A stretch of 21,911 bases of DNA from an uncultured Anaerotruncus sp. (GCA_910586875.1 CAJUJI010000032.1:1-21911); one strand, 5' to 3'. Positions 1 to 7,249 are shown, numbered from the stretch's first letter. The notes: generated by a model not told the origin, from the sequence alone. Program-made: numbers and translations.

Positions 1-33
1 CAGTAGCAAAATACGCTCAATAATCCTAAATTT

Positions 34-50
34 TGTCGATAAAAGTCGAT
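34..50 (+). promoter_or_regulatory. Tandem Spo0A-box-like direct repeats
   Basis: Two copies of GTCGAT lie at 35-40 and 45-50, exactly 10 bp apart, so they sit on the same face of the helix. With one flanking base they read TGTCGAT and AGTCGAT. The first matches six of seven bases of the known Spo0A box (TGTCGAA) and the second matches five. They end five bases before the -35 hexamer of the downstream gene, a usual position for an activator site. The assignment is an inference from motif likeness and from the Spo0A-type domain encoded just downstream. Confidence 0.5.
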
Positions 51-54
51 TTTA

Positions 55-83
55 TTGCTTTTTCCTGTCTTTAATCGTATGAT
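55..83 (+). promoter_or_regulatory. Sigma-A type promoter for the Spo0A_C-like gene
   Basis: TTGCTT at 55-60, a 17-base spacer, and TATGAT at 78-83. Transcription would start near 90, about 30 bases before the start codon. The -35 hexamer is imperfect, which fits a promoter needing an activator at the adjacent upstream repeats. Confidence 0.6.
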
Positions 84-118
84 TTTCTTAGATGGGCTTA
101 ATTTAGGAGGTTCTTATT

Positions 119-478
119 ATGACAAAATTGATTCACGAAACATTTCAGGCCCTGGGGATTCCAAAAACCTTTCGGGGATATATGCAAGCGGTTTATGCGG
201 TTGAGCTGATTCTCGAGGATGAGGACCGCCTAAGACATATCACGAAGGAGGTCTATTGGAAGGTGGCGGATGCTTGCAATTGCAAACACTGTGACATTGA
301 GCGAAATATCCGGACGATTATTTCTGCTCGGGTTTGGCGAGAAGAGGTTCGATGTCAATTTTTAGAGATGGCAGGATATCCTTTGCGCACGCATCCATCC
401 GTTTCGGAATTTCTTGCGATTATCGCAGCGCATGTGCAGCGAGTTTATGCACAATCACATCCGGATGGATTTTCTTGA
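119..478 (+). CDS. Stand-alone Spo0A C-terminal (DNA-binding) domain protein
   Basis: The 119-residue product aligns along nearly its whole length with the DNA-binding domain of the sporulation master regulator Spo0A. Matching blocks are the LGIPKTFRGY start (Spo0A: IGVPAHIKGY), HITKEVYWKVA (SITKVLYPDIA), DIERNIRTII in the recognition-helix region (RVERAIRHAI), and the C-terminal SVSEFLAIIA (TNSEFIAMVA). The phosphoacceptor receiver domain is absent, so it cannot be switched by phosphorylation in the Spo0A way. AGGAGG ends eight bases before the ATG. It is monocistronic, followed by a terminator and convergent with the radical SAM gene. Likely role: a cytoplasmic DNA-binding protein that modulates or competes for Spo0A-type sites; this is inferred. 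Residues of the Spo0A recognition helix are only partly kept, so its target may differ. Confidence 0.85.
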   Translation: MTKLIHETFQALGIPKTFRGYMQAVYAVELILEDEDRLRHITKEVYWKVADACNCKHCDIERNIRTIISARVWREEVRCQFLEMAGYPLRTHPSVSEFLAIIAAHVQRVYAQSHPDGFS

Positions 479-574
479 GAAAAACAAGCTTCAAGGCCGC
501 CCTTGTCAATGGGTACAGTTGGTTGAAGTCATGTGGTCATTCATAAAGAGCGTGGCAGAATATTTTAGGAGGAA

Positions 575-597
575 CCCGCCGTAAGCGGGCTTTTTTT
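575..597 (+). terminator. Rho-independent terminator after the Spo0A_C-like gene
   Basis: Five-base GC stem CCCGC (575-579) and GCGGG (585-589) with loop CGTAA, followed after one C by seven T. It lies between two convergent genes, and the T-run orientation serves the plus strand. Confidence 0.8.
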
Positions 598-606
598 ATT
601 TGGCAG

Positions 607-1215
607 TCACCCTTGCGAAAAGTGCCGGATACGTAGCGGGATTTCCAGCTTCTCGGCCAACCGTCTGCATACTTGTATTTCTGTTTCTGGCAGTACATCA
701 ACAATCGTAAACTGTACATTTGGAACAAAGGGCTTGCAGCTCACAGCAAAGTGCAGCAATGCGTCAAATGCTGCTTCGCCATAAGCTGGACGGGTAACAG
801 CGGCATACTGTGCTGCATTCGGCGCGTTCAAACTGATGGAAACGCTGTCCACCAGCCCTTCTAGCAGCGGAGCGGTCTCTTTTTTCTGGATCAGATCGCC
901 TAACCCATTGGTGTTAACACGTATCTTCAGCTGCTTGTGGCTGCTGCGCAGATAACGGCAGACCTCCAACAGCTGATCAAGCGCGCAGAAGGGTTCGCCA
1001 TAACCGCAAAATACAACCTCGGGAAATTGGGAAAGGTCGTAGCTGGAAAACGCAGCAATGACCTCTTTAGCGGAGGGGTCGTGCTCCAGCCAGAGGGAAT
1101 CTGCGCTTCCCAGTCCATCGGTTTGGGAGCGGATGCAGAAGGTGCAGCGGCAAGGACAACGGTTGGTCAGATTGATATAAAGTTTATCGCCATAGGTGTA
1201 GAGAATTTCGGTCAT
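607..1215 (-). CDS. Radical SAM protein, TatD-associated (TIGR04038-like) family
   Basis: A 202-residue protein with the radical SAM CX3CX2C motif at C20, C24 and C27 (within NRCPCRCTFCIR), which would bind the 4Fe-4S cluster that cleaves S-adenosylmethionine. GYGEP at 71-75 is the usual GGE-like SAM-binding motif. Further conserved-looking blocks are RVNTNGLGDLI (99-109) and SVSISLNAPN (124-133). Length and these blocks match the short family named for frequent linkage to TatD nucleases; its substrate is unknown. No SPASM or other C-terminal cluster domain is present and the barrel is shorter than in full-size relatives. The start has GGGAGG seven bases upstream. It is the third gene of a minus-strand operon, 13 bases after the ECF S component. 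No tatD gene lies within this window. Confidence 0.85.
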   Translation of the reverse strand: MTEILYTYGDKLYINLTNRCPCRCTFCIRSQTDGLGSADSLWLEHDPSAKEVIAAFSSYDLSQFPEVVFCGYGEPFCALDQLLEVCRYLRSSHKQLKIRVNTNGLGDLIQKKETAPLLEGLVDSVSISLNAPNAAQYAAVTRPAYGEAAFDALLHFAVSCKPFVPNVQFTIVDVLPETEIQVCRRLAEKLEIPLRIRHFSQG

Positions 1216-1228
1216 GTAGATTCCTCCC

Positions 1229-1756
1229 TCAGCGGAAAAGCTGTTTTTTCAAGCCTGTGCGATCGACTGCGGTTGCCATAGCCAGATAGACCACCGCGCT
1301 GCCGCCGGATTGGACAAGCCCGCCCCACTGCATGGCCAGCGGTGCAAGCCAGCTGCCACAGAAAAGCGCTTCGGCCAGATAGTAGCCGATGGTTGACACC
1401 AATCCGGCCAACACCAGCGCAATCGTATTCCGCTTACATAGCAGCCGCTCGGACTTGTGGGTAAACCACACGGCAGTCAGCGGCTTAATGATCATGGTCG
1501 GGAGCACCCAGACAGGTACACCTGATAAAAAGTCGGCCAGACCACCGCCGATAGAAGCGGCAGCACAGGCATAAGGCATGGGCAGCAATGAGGCTGCCAG
1601 ATAGATAAAAGCATCTCCAAAGTGAACGTATCCGCCATTGCTGCCAATAGGAATATGAAACAGATAGGCGGTAGTCAGCGCAATTATTGCGGCAAATAGT
1701 CCGCTGGTGGTCAGCAGACGGTAGGAATCATTTTTTGTGAGCGTCTGGTGATTCAT
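1229..1756 (-). CDS. ECF transporter S component, probably for a B6 vitamer
   Basis: A 175-residue integral membrane protein with about five to six hydrophobic segments. It resembles the substrate-binding S components of group II ECF vitamin transporters (COG4720 type), with signature-like stretches GGYVHFGDAFIYLAASLLP and GGGLADFLSGVPVWVLP. S components capture the vitamin and dock on a shared EcfA/EcfA'/EcfT module, which is not in this window. The start is the ATG at 1754-1756: GGAGG precedes it, and the gene begins one base after the stop of the kinase gene. The same reading frame stays open further upstream, but that part lies inside the kinase gene. Linkage to a pyridoxamine kinase suggests pyridoxine or pyridoxal as substrate; this is inferred, and thiamin precursors are an alternative. 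Confidence 0.8.
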   Translation of the reverse strand: MNHQTLTKNDSYRLLTTSGLFAAIIALTTAYLFHIPIGSNGGYVHFGDAFIYLAASLLPMPYACAAASIGGGLADFLSGVPVWVLPTMIIKPLTAVWFTHKSERLLCKRNTIALVLAGLVSTIGYYLAEALFCGSWLAPLAMQWGGLVQSGGSAVVYLAMATAVDRTGLKKQLFR

Positions 1757-1757
1757 G

Positions 1758-2597
1758 CTACTCCTCCCTTTCCCAAAGCTCGCGTAAATAGGGCTCAAAC
1801 GCGATGCCTTCGTTTGGGTCAGTTTTCTCATGGCAGGTTTGGCGCAGCCCTTGTTCCAGCAGCTGCACCGCTTTATGCAGCACATGGTCAATCGGTTGGC
1901 CGCGCACCAGACCGGCACATACCACCGAGGATAGAATATCACCAGTGCCCGAGTAGTGCGAGCAGCCAATTTGCGGGCTGCCCACCCTCCAGCTTCCCTC
2001 TGGGGTGTAAGCGGCATTGATGATCTGTCCATCACGGTGGATTCCAGTGATGACCACCGTCCGCGGGCCTTGGGCAAGCAGTTTTTTTGCGATTTGCCCA
2101 ATCAGCGCAAATCCTTCGGCGCGTTCGGCCTGCGCATAGTCCATCCCGGTGAGCAAGCACGCTTCGGTCAAATTTGGCGTGATAACATCCGCCAGCTCAA
2201 CCAGCCGGCCAACAGCCTGACACATTGTCCTGTCAAACACAGGGTAGAGTTGCCCATGGTCCCCCAGCACAGGGTCAACCAATACCAAGGTCTGTGTGGT
2301 GCGGGTTTGTGCAATCCAGTGGTGAAGCCGTTCGGTCTGTGTGACACCATCCAAAAAGCCGGTAAAAATTCCATCAAATTTCACCTGCCGCTTTTCCCAT
2401 TCCTCCAAAAAAGCATTTAGATGTGAGGACAGGTCTGCACACGCATAGCTGGAAAAGCCGGTCTGATTGCTGAGCGCTGCGGTTGGAAGCGGACAAGCCT
2501 GTACTCCCATCACCGACAGAATGGGAATTGCCGCGGTCAACGAACATTTTCCAAGTCCAGATAGATCCTGTACAACAGCAACCTTTGGAATCGGCAT
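1758..2597 (-). CDS. Pyridoxamine (pyridoxal/pyridoxine) kinase, PfkB/ribokinase fold
   Basis: A 279-residue cytoplasmic kinase that phosphorylates B6 vitamers with ATP to give pyridoxal 5'-phosphate or its relatives. Visible family marks are the N-terminal VAVVQDLSGLGKCSL (6-20), the substrate-side PTAALSNQTGF (38-48), LVDPVLGDHG (106-115), DVITPNLTEACLLTG (137-151), and SGTGD (216-220), whose Asp220 is the expected catalytic base with the anion hole beside it. Length fits PdxY/PdxK-type kinases. It is the first gene of an operon with an S component and a radical SAM protein. A G-rich ribosome site (AGGGGGGAT) lies seven bases before the ATG. The context, uptake plus trapping by phosphorylation, is the classic vitamin-salvage pair. 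Confidence 0.9.
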   Translation of the reverse strand: MPIPKVAVVQDLSGLGKCSLTAAIPILSVMGVQACPLPTAALSNQTGFSSYACADLSSHLNAFLEEWEKRQVKFDGIFTGFLDGVTQTERLHHWIAQTRTTQTLVLVDPVLGDHGQLYPVFDRTMCQAVGRLVELADVITPNLTEACLLTGMDYAQAERAEGFALIGQIAKKLLAQGPRTVVITGIHRDGQIINAAYTPEGSWRVGSPQIGCSHYSGTGDILSSVVCAGLVRGQPIDHVLHKAVQLLEQGLRQTCHEKTDPNEGIAFEPYLRELWEREE

Positions 2598-2620
2598 TCG
2601 AGATCCCCCCTTTTGTCATT

Positions 2621-2649
2621 ATCATACCGGATCGAACACAAAAAAGAAA
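2621..2649 (-). promoter_or_regulatory. Possible promoter of the B6 operon
   Basis: Read on the minus strand, a -10 TATGAT (2621-2626) lies about 24 bases before the kinase start codon. A weak -35 (TTTCTT) lies 17 bases further upstream. The -10 is good and the -35 poor, so this is tentative. Confidence 0.35.
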
Positions 2650-2763
2650 ATCGCTTTAACATCATAAAGGATGGAGCATAAATTGGTAGAAAGAGATGGA
2701 AAAGGTGTGCTGTAAATACAAGGATTTATGAGAAATAACAAATGCTTTGGACTATTTTCCCAA

Positions 2764-2793
2764 TTGAGCGGAGAATGTTTTGGAAATTATAAT
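2764..2793 (+). promoter_or_regulatory. Candidate distal sigma-A promoter
   Basis: TTGAGC (2764-2769), an 18-base spacer, and a perfect TATAAT (2788-2793). It would give a leader of about 290 bases before the Cys-rich gene. It sits in AT-rich DNA, so chance occurrence is possible. Confidence 0.35.
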
Positions 2794-2914
2794 AAAATTA
2801 CTTGAGCAAATAATAGAATCGTTGTTGAATCAATAGAAATTTTTTTGGTTTGGCAATCATGGTTTTTTTGCGGCAAATCATCAGAGAAATAAGGAAGTTG
2901 GGCAGTAGGTTTGT

Positions 2915-2943
2915 TTGACTATCCTGGAGGAACATGGTAGAAT
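2915..2943 (+). promoter_or_regulatory. Sigma-A promoter of the Cys-rich gene
   Basis: TTGACT (2915-2920), a 17-base spacer and TAGAAT (2938-2943), five of six matches in each hexamer. Start of transcription is expected near 2950. Confidence 0.7.
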
Positions 2944-3089
2944 AAAAAAAGTTTTAATAGTTAGGTGCAGCGGATCGGGCTATTTGCTACGCGCAGGATC
3001 ATCAAAATTTGATCGATGAATGCACAAAAAAGAGAACGCCTCATAAACTATTATTGAGTATAGCTCAAAACATAGTTAGGAGGATTCAT

Positions 3090-3881
3090 ATGGCAGAGCA
3101 AAGAACAGCTCCCGTCACAGCGGCTGGAGCGAATTGTTTTAAAGAAGCTGTCTGCATCGACGCCGGCAGGATATACGATTCCTGCACCGATAAAGATTGC
3201 CTAACGGATTTGCAGGTATATTTTACCGACCGCGTGCAGCCGGTTATTGACAGCGCAATCAGCGTCAAATGTAAGGATGTTGAAATTATTACCGTCTATG
3301 TAGATGTCGAGTCGGTTCCCTTTAATAAAGGGTTCTATTCGGTGGACATCACCTTCTTCTTCAAGGTGACCTTGGGGGTATACAGCTCTCCAGCGGTGCC
3401 GGCAGCGACGGTAGTCGGTGTATCAGCCTTTTCTAAGAAGGTAATTCTATACGGCAGCGACGGAAACGTCAAGGTATATTGCTCCACCGACCCGCGCAAC
3501 TGCTGTGAGCATGATAATACCAATATGCCGAAAGCAAGTGTACATGTGGTAGACCCGATGTGTTTGGACAGCAAGCTGGTGGAGTGCGGCGCCGGCCCGA
3601 TGTTTGAAAGCGGCGTGAATCTGCCTTCGTCGGTTTGTTCTAAGTTTGATGGTGAATTTAACTGCTGCAAGCCGCAGAAAACAGTTTTAATCACCATTGG
3701 CCTGTTCACGATTGTGCAGCTTGAGCGCAGCGTACAGATGATGATTCCCGCTTACGATTACGCGGTGCCTGACAAGGAGAGCACCAGCACCACCGACGAT
3801 CCATGCGAGGTATTCAGAAAGATTAAATTTCCGGTCAACCAGTTTTTCCCGCCAAAGCTATCGGAGTCCGAACAGCTCTGA
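3090..3881 (+). CDS. Conserved Cys-rich protein of unknown function
   Basis: A 263-residue protein without a signal peptide or membrane segment. It has 14 cysteines, including CC pairs in NCCEHD and NCCKPQ, and ends acidic and Ser/Glu-rich. The N-terminal block CIDAGRIYDSCTDKDCLTDL, then FTDRVQPVIDSAISVKCKDVE and VPFNKGFYSVDITFFFKVTL, read as a conserved beta-rich domain. I recall this pattern from uncharacterised proteins of clostridia but cannot name a function. The start is the ATG at 3090, preceded by TAGGAGG seven bases away; the frame stays open to 3009 but without a ribosome site there. It has its own promoter. An exposed or spore-associated structural role would fit the Cys content but is only a guess. 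It is followed by GC-rich hairpins and then thyX. Confidence 0.75.
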   Translation: MAEQRTAPVTAAGANCFKEAVCIDAGRIYDSCTDKDCLTDLQVYFTDRVQPVIDSAISVKCKDVEIITVYVDVESVPFNKGFYSVDITFFFKVTLGVYSSPAVPAATVVGVSAFSKKVILYGSDGNVKVYCSTDPRNCCEHDNTNMPKASVHVVDPMCLDSKLVECGAGPMFESGVNLPSSVCSKFDGEFNCCKPQKTVLITIGLFTIVQLERSVQMMIPAYDYAVPDKESTSTTDDPCEVFRKIKFPVNQFFPPKLSESEQL

Positions 3882-3898
3882 CAGCGGATGGTACCTAC

Positions 3899-3949
3899 TC
3901 CGGAGGGGCAGCCCGCCCCTTCGGATCCGTAGGGCATACATCCCCTCCG
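3899..3949 (+). other. Mutually exclusive GC-rich hairpins between the Cys-rich gene and thyX
   Basis: A stem pairs 3899-3909 with 3915-3925 (11 bp, one G-U, five-base loop). The segment CGGAGGGG (3901-3908) is also perfectly complementary to CCCCTCCG (3942-3949), so a competing fold exists. Neither stem is followed by a proper T-run, so a simple terminator is not supported. It could be an RNA-processing or partial-termination element. Confidence 0.4.
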
Positions 3950-3995
3950 CCGCTTTTGGGGACAGGCCGAAAATTATAATATAGGAGGAATCAAG

Positions 3996-4775
3996 ATGGC
4001 AAAGGTCACGCTGATTGGCTATACACCAGAGCCGGAAAAAACCGTTGCAGCAGCAGCAAAGCTTTGCTACTCGCCAGCAACGATTGACACGTTAATGGAC
4101 AACCTGACCAACGAAAAAGCAGCGGAGTTTGTAAGGATGCTCGCTGGAATGGGCCACGAAAGCCCGCTGGAACACGCGAGCTTTACATTTGGGATTGAAG
4201 GGGCTTCCCGTTCGCTGCTGGCGCAGATTACCCGCCACCGCATCGGCTCGTATAGTGTGCAAAGTCAGCGGTATGTGCGGGAGACGCAGTTTGAATATGT
4301 GACGCCGCCGGAAATTGCGGCGGTGCCGCAGGCCGCTGCGGAGTTTGAATGCGCGATGCAGGCGGCACAGCAGAGCTATGACCGGCTGACCAATATCTTG
4401 AAGGAAAAGCATCTGGCGGCGCTGCTTGCGCAGGGGATGGAGGAAAAAGCTGCTGCCCGCGCTGCGGAAAAGCAGGCGATAGAGGATGCGCGGTTTGTAT
4501 TGCCCAACGCCTGTGATACCAAAATGTTGGTGACTATGAACGCGCGAAGCTTGCTCAACTTTTTCGCACACCGGTGCTGCAATCGCGCCCAATGGGAGAT
4601 CCGCGCGGTAGCAGATCAGATGCTTGCATTGGTCTGCGAGGTTGCGCCGACCCTGTTTGCAGGAGCCGGCCCTTCCTGTGTGTGCGGGCAATGTCATGAG
4701 GGGAAGATGTCCTGCGGGCGCCCGCAGCAGATGCAGGCGCATATTGCGCAGGTGAAACAGGGGGACAACCTATGA
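3996..4775 (+). CDS. thyX: FAD-dependent thymidylate synthase ThyX
   Basis: Converts dUMP to dTMP using methylene-THF, with FAD and NADPH as reductants, and releases THF rather than DHF. The 259-residue protein carries the defining ThyX motif RHRX7S at 80-90 (RHRIGSYSVQS), and GHESPLEH (53-60) near the FAD/dUMP site. SLLNFFAHRCC, towards the C-terminus, matches the conserved Arg/Asn dUMP-binding region. The C-terminal tail is Cys-rich (CVCGQCHEGKMSCG), as I recall from clostridial members. AGGAGG ends seven bases before the ATG. The tmk start codon overlaps its stop by four bases (ATGA), so the two consecutive steps to dTDP are translationally coupled. No thyA is seen in the window. Confidence 0.96.
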   Translation: MAKVTLIGYTPEPEKTVAAAAKLCYSPATIDTLMDNLTNEKAAEFVRMLAGMGHESPLEHASFTFGIEGASRSLLAQITRHRIGSYSVQSQRYVRETQFEYVTPPEIAAVPQAAAEFECAMQAAQQSYDRLTNILKEKHLAALLAQGMEEKAAARAAEKQAIEDARFVLPNACDTKMLVTMNARSLLNFFAHRCCNRAQWEIRAVADQMLALVCEVAPTLFAGAGPSCVCGQCHEGKMSCGRPQQMQAHIAQVKQGDNL

Positions 4776-5434
4776 GCGGACGGTTGATTGTAATAGATGG
4801 GTTGGATGGGTCCGGCAAACAGACACAAACCCAGCTGCTTTATGAGCGGCTGCAAAAGGAAGGCGTTGCGGTGCGCAAGGTCAGCTTTCCGGACTATGAG
4901 CAGCCGTCCTCCGCATTGGTGAAGGAGTATCTTGCCGGAAGATATGGAAAGGCGAATGATGTGTGCGCCTATGCAGCCAGCAGCTTTTATGCGGTCGACC
5001 GGTATGCAAGCTATCAATGCTTTTGGAAGGCGGACTACCTTTCGGGACATACTATACTTGCTGACCGGTATACAACCTCCAATTTGGTCCATCAGCTGTC
5101 AAAGCTTCCGTCCGGACAATGGAAGGAGTTTATCGATTGGTTGGAGGATTACGAGTACCATAAGCTGGGCTTGCCCCGTCCAGATTTGGTGCTGTATTTG
5201 GATGTGGAGCCGGAGGTTTCCAGAAAACTGCTGGAAAGACGATATGATGGGGATGAGAAAAAGAAGGATATCCATGAGGCGGATTTGAAATATCAAATGC
5301 GGTGCAGAGACTGTGCATTGACGCTGGCCGGACAGCAGGGCTGGTGCTTGGTGCAGTGTTCGAGTGGGCAAAGGATGAGAGGGATTGAGGAGATCGCGGA
5401 GGAAATTTATCGGGTCGTAAGGCTTGAGAAATAA
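4772..5434 (+). CDS. tmk: Thymidylate kinase (dTMP kinase)
   Basis: Phosphorylates dTMP to dTDP with ATP. The 220-residue protein has a P-loop at 10-18 (GLDGSGKQT), in which Gln takes the place of the usual Ser after the Lys. The DRY motif is at 98-100 (ILADRYTTSNLVHQ), and LVLYLDVEPEVS (139-150) is the Walker-B-like strand followed by the lid region with ERRYDGDEKKKDIHE. The start ATG overlaps the thyX stop, and the GGGGG before it inside thyX can serve as ribosome site. Lys- and Arg-rich lid residues may supply catalytic arginines. The pairing with thyX makes a dedicated dTMP-to-dTDP unit. Confidence 0.93.
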   Translation: MSGRLIVIDGLDGSGKQTQTQLLYERLQKEGVAVRKVSFPDYEQPSSALVKEYLAGRYGKANDVCAYAASSFYAVDRYASYQCFWKADYLSGHTILADRYTTSNLVHQLSKLPSGQWKEFIDWLEDYEYHKLGLPRPDLVLYLDVEPEVSRKLLERRYDGDEKKKDIHEADLKYQMRCRDCALTLAGQQGWCLVQCSSGQRMRGIEEIAEEIYRVVRLEK

Positions 5435-5456
5435 GCTCTAAAAAGAGAGGAATTTT

Positions 5457-6353
5457 ATGTTAGAATTTAAAGAGATCACACTTGCTGACCGCAGCTGGAT
5501 TGAGCCGCTGCTTGCAATGGGGAACAACCGCGGCAGCGAATATACCTTTTCCAACAATTATATCTACCGGAAAATCTACCATATCCGGGCGGCGCGGATG
5601 CAGGATTATTATATTGTGCGCTCCGGTAAGGACGAAAAGGAGACCTCCTATCTGTTCCCCGCGGGCAGCGGAGATATCAAGCCGGTGCTGCTGGCGATGA
5701 TGGATGACGCTGCACTGCGCGGGCAGCCGTTTCGGGTGCATGGCGTCACAAAGGAGCAGCTCGCGGTGGTGGAAAGCCTGTTTCCAGGTCGCTTCCAGGC
5801 ACAGGAGGTCCGCGACAATTTCGACTACCTTTATGAAAGCAGTGCGCTGATCACCCTGTCTGGGAAGAAACTGCACAGCAAACGCAACTTTATCAATCGC
5901 TTCCAAACCGAGCAGGAGGGGCGCTGGCGATATGAACCGATCACAGCGGAAAATCTGGAGGATTGCTGGCAGATGAACCTGAAATGGTGTGAGCAGATGG
6001 GCTGCGGGGAGGACCCAAGCTTGATGGATGAGATGTGCGCGGTGCGCAACTGCTTCGAAAACTTCCAGGCGTTGGGGCTGCTGGGCGGAGCGCTCTATGT
6101 GGCAGACGAGGTGGTTGCCTATACGATGGGGCGGCCGCTGTGTGCGGATACCTTTATTGTGCATGTTGAAAAAGCCTTCCCGCAGGTGACAGGCGCCTAT
6201 CCCACCATCAACCAACAGTTTGTTTCCCATAATTGCGCGGATTTTCGGTATATCAATCGTGAAGATGATGTGGGAGATGAAGGACTGCGCAAGGCAAAGC
6301 TTTCTTATCATCCAGCGATTCTGCTTGAAAAATATGCACTCACCATGAAATAA
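5457..6353 (+). CDS. DUF2156 (phosphatidylglycerol lysyltransferase C-terminal-like) protein
   Basis: A 298-residue soluble protein that resembles the DUF2156/LPG_synthase_C family, two tandem GNAT-like folds. In MprF this domain transfers an aminoacyl group from aminoacyl-tRNA to phosphatidylglycerol. Family-like blocks are the N-terminal FKEITLADRSWIEPLL, NFDYLYESSALITLSGKKLHSKRNFINRF at about 122-150 (the K-KRN-FF pattern), and DFRYINREDDVGDEGLRKAKLSYHP near the C-terminus (about 261-285). It lacks the transmembrane flippase region of MprF, so lipid lysylation is not implied, and the acceptor is unknown. The ribosome site AGAGAGG precedes the ATG; the gene follows tmk by 22 bases and precedes a GNAT gene by 20. 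Confidence 0.85.
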   Translation: MLEFKEITLADRSWIEPLLAMGNNRGSEYTFSNNYIYRKIYHIRAARMQDYYIVRSGKDEKETSYLFPAGSGDIKPVLLAMMDDAALRGQPFRVHGVTKEQLAVVESLFPGRFQAQEVRDNFDYLYESSALITLSGKKLHSKRNFINRFQTEQEGRWRYEPITAENLEDCWQMNLKWCEQMGCGEDPSLMDEMCAVRNCFENFQALGLLGGALYVADEVVAYTMGRPLCADTFIVHVEKAFPQVTGAYPTINQQFVSHNCADFRYINREDDVGDEGLRKAKLSYHPAILLEKYALTMK

Positions 6354-6373
6354 CCCTTTGGAGGTGCTAGGTT

Positions 6374-7249
6374 ATGATCCAGTTTGCAGAGGAAAGTATG
6401 CGCGGTACGCTCAGAGCGCTTTGGCAGGAATGCTTTGGGGACAGCAATGAATATGTAGATCTGTATTTTGCGCAGCATGAAATTTCCCGCCATACGATGG
6501 TGTTCATTGATGGCGAAAATCCGGTTTCAATGCTTTCACTGCTGCCAATGACGGTTGTTACCCGTGCGGGCATTCTGCCTGCGCGTTACATTTATGCGGT
6601 TGCCACCAAACAAAGCTATCGCGGGCGCGGCATCAGCACAAAGATGCTCAAGGCCGCCCATAAACATATGAAATCGATCGGGGTAAAGCTGTCGGTGCTG
6701 GTGCCAGCGAATGGGCCACTTTACAATTTTTACGCGCGCCGTGGCTTTGATACCGCGTTTTATTCCGGTTTGGCGATTGTTCCTGCATCGGAAATCCTTC
6801 CTTTCCGCGGGAGCTTTGCTATTTCAGAGGCATCGCCTGACGCGTTTATGCAGATTCGTGAGCGCGCGTTTGCGGGGCGCACAATGTTTGTGCGTTGGGA
6901 TGGGGACGCGCTGGCCTACCGTCTGACCGAGACGGCGTTTAACGGTGGCGAAACGCTGCTGCTGAATACAGGTAGCGCCAATGCGGTCGCAGTTTGTCAC
7001 AACCACAATGGGCAGGTGCTGGTTAAAGAGCTGGCGCTTGACCGGATGCCGTTTGAAACTGCGCTTTCGCTGCTTGAGGAAAAATATCATGCACAGGAAT
7101 ATCACCTGCGCCTGCCGATGGACATAGAATGCCCCTACCCGCTGCGGCAGGTGGCGTCCGGCGCGGCCTGCTGGTATGACAATGCGGCGAAAAACCGTGT
7201 TTATGAGGTGGGAGGCGGCGCGCCGTATATCAGCTTAGTGTTGGATTGA
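6374..7249 (+). CDS. GNAT family N-acetyltransferase
   Basis: A 291-residue acyltransferase. The acetyl-CoA-binding motif A is visible as YAVATKQSYRGRGISTKML (74-92), with RGRGI (83-87) as the Q/RxxGxG/A pyrophosphate loop, followed by KLSVLVPANGPLYNFYARRGF (motif B). The long C-terminal half beyond about residue 130, with a second substrate-like domain (FETALSLLEEKYHAQEYHLRL), resembles the Eis-like two-GNAT architecture. The substrate is unknown. GGAGG lies ten bases before the ATG. Directly behind the DUF2156 gene, it makes a pair of double-GNAT-fold transferases, which suggests but does not prove a shared substrate. Confidence 0.87.
   Translation: MIQFAEESMRGTLRALWQECFGDSNEYVDLYFAQHEISRHTMVFIDGENPVSMLSLLPMTVVTRAGILPARYIYAVATKQSYRGRGISTKMLKAAHKHMKSIGVKLSVLVPANGPLYNFYARRGFDTAFYSGLAIVPASEILPFRGSFAISEASPDAFMQIRERAFAGRTMFVRWDGDALAYRLTETAFNGGETLLLNTGSANAVAVCHNHNGQVLVKELALDRMPFETALSLLEEKYHAQEYHLRLPMDIECPYPLRQVASGAACWYDNAAKNRVYEVGGGAPYISLVLD

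Larger units (their letters stand above)
2598..3089. other. Long non-coding divergent intergenic region
   Basis: This 492-base AT-rich stretch separates the minus-strand B6 operon from the plus-strand Cys-rich gene. I see no credible coding region. It contains a possible promoter towards the B6 operon and two candidate sigma-A promoters towards the Cys-rich gene. From the nearer one, about 140 bases of untranslated leader would precede the Cys-rich gene. I do not recognise a known riboswitch in that leader. Confidence 0.6.

Noticed and set aside
1757..2101. Extended N-terminus for the ECF S component
   Set aside because: The extension lies in the kinase gene in another frame. The ATG at 1756 has a ribosome site and gives the normal family length.
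3975..3980. TATAAT directly before thyX as its promoter
   Set aside because: No acceptable -35 lies 16-18 bases upstream, and transcription would start at the ribosome site itself.
5460..6311. Long minus-strand open frame opposite the DUF2156 gene
   Set aside because: It mirrors a real gene, has no ribosome site or recognisable domain, and its composition is that of an antisense shadow.
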